From Campylobacterota bacterium (GTDB lineage Bacteria > Campylobacterota > Campylobacteria > Campylobacterales > SZUA-545): a stretch of 12,716 bases of DNA. The translations under genes were made by a program, and so were the position numbers. The notes below the pieces were generated by a model that worked only from the letters and a program-made list of their open reading frames with translations, was not told the origin of the DNA and searched no databases. This document shows positions 12,433 through 12,716 of the stretch, piece after piece. Every line of letters begins with the position of its first letter. The first letter of the stretch is position 1. The stretch spans positions 1 to 12,716 of the forward strand of contig PWVP01000159.1 of NCBI GenBank assembly GCA_003561815.1. The letters run 5' to 3'.

Positions 12433-12716
12433 TTATCCAGCGTCTTCTCCAGAATCATCAGCGCAATCGCGATCATCAAAAGCCCCACCGGTAGAATCAG
12501 AATCATATAGGGCTCACCCTCTAAGAGCTTCTCATACTGCCCGATAGTCAGCTCCAGAAAGAAGACCGCCAAAATCAGGATGATCACCTTGATAAAGATC
12601 GCTTTGAGCTCACCGAAGTTTCGAAACCGGATCCAGTCAGGCAGCACCTGTGCGGTGCGGCGGGTGAGTTCGGGGCGGCACCCACGGATGAGCGCCTGGA
12701 CTACACGTTCACCGTA
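12423..12716 (-). CDS. Membrane protein resembling the UPF0114/YqhA family, C-terminal fragment
   Basis: The reverse frame is open from the right window edge to TAA at 12423, giving 97 residues. A GTG at 12647 is internal to this frame and probably not the start. The visible part has a soluble stretch, then LPDWIRFRNFGELKAIFIKV, a membrane helix (IILILAVFFLELTIG), a short loop with EGEPY, and a second helix (MILILPVGLLMIAIALMIL), ending in KTLDNGR. The order W-I-R-x-x-N-F-x-E-L-K before a paired helix recalls the C-terminal part of UPF0114 (YqhA) proteins, which are small inner-membrane proteins of unknown function. This assignment is from memory of the family pattern and is tentative; that it is a real membrane protein is well supported. 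It converges on rpoD with 18 bp between stops. Confidence 0.55.
   Translation of the reverse strand, partial: YGERVVQALIRGCRPELTRRTAQVLPDWIRFRNFGELKAIFIKVIILILAVFFLELTIGQYEKLLEGEPYMILILPVGLLMIAIALMILEKTLDNGR

Noticed and set aside
1..12716. CRISPR arrays, tRNA/rRNA genes, IS elements, riboswitches, attachment sites
   Set aside because: No spaced direct repeats, no cloverleaf or rRNA-like stretches, no transposase or integrase frames, and no non-coding gap over about 115 bp in which a riboswitch could lie.

Overview
The window is a compact chromosomal segment, GC-rich by eye, that looks like a member of the Campylobacterota (former Epsilonproteobacteria), probably one of the higher-GC lineages. 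Three things point there: the form of the primary sigma factor RpoD, a BioV-type pimeloyl-ACP methyl ester esterase (a form best known from Helicobacter and relatives), and promoters that show a clear TAYAAT -10 box but no convincing -35 box. The genus cannot be named from the sequence. There is no rRNA, tRNA, CRISPR array, IS element or phage gene. Nearly all of the DNA is coding.

Layout. At 1-170 (minus) is the N-terminus of an AEC-type permease. It diverges from a two-gene unit on the plus strand: a membrane-anchored eight-blade PQQ-type beta-propeller protein (224-1378) and uvrC (1375-3192), with overlapping stop and start codons. The divergent promoters form a perfect inverted repeat. 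At 3164-3864 (minus) lies a HEPN/MNT toxin-antitoxin pair (HepT/MntA type), tail-to-tail with uvrC and overlapping its end. From 3976 onward everything is on the plus strand up to the end of rpoD: queE (7-deazaguanine pathway), an exported two-domain rhodanese, an 803-aa membrane sensor with PAS-GGDEF-EAL domains, an FtsH-like AAA ATPase whose metalloprotease site is lost, bioV, mogA and rpoD. After rpoD a hairpin separates it from a convergent, truncated membrane protein (12423-12716, minus) resembling the UPF0114/YqhA family.

How the genes relate. There are probably four plus-strand transcription units, starting at about 222 (propeller-uvrC), about 3948 (queE), about 8000 (FtsH-like, bioV, mogA) and about 10491 (rpoD). 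The rhodanese and GGDEF-EAL genes are 5 bp apart and probably form a fifth unit, but I could not place its promoter firmly. The products serve separate household tasks: DNA repair, tRNA modification, biotin synthesis, molybdenum cofactor, transcription, c-di-GMP turnover and sulfur transfer.

The most notable items are: the FtsH paralogue with HEAGH replaced by QAAKA but intact ATPase motifs; the GGDEF-EAL protein with a ruined GGDEF site and an intact EAL site; the HEPN/MNT module with all known active residues; -10 boxes so close to start codons that leaderless mRNAs are predicted for two genes; the face-to-face promoter palindrome at 187-216; and strong over-representation of CGATCG, including the HIP1-like octamer GCGATCGC. 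I saw no clear multi-gene system of a wholly unknown kind.
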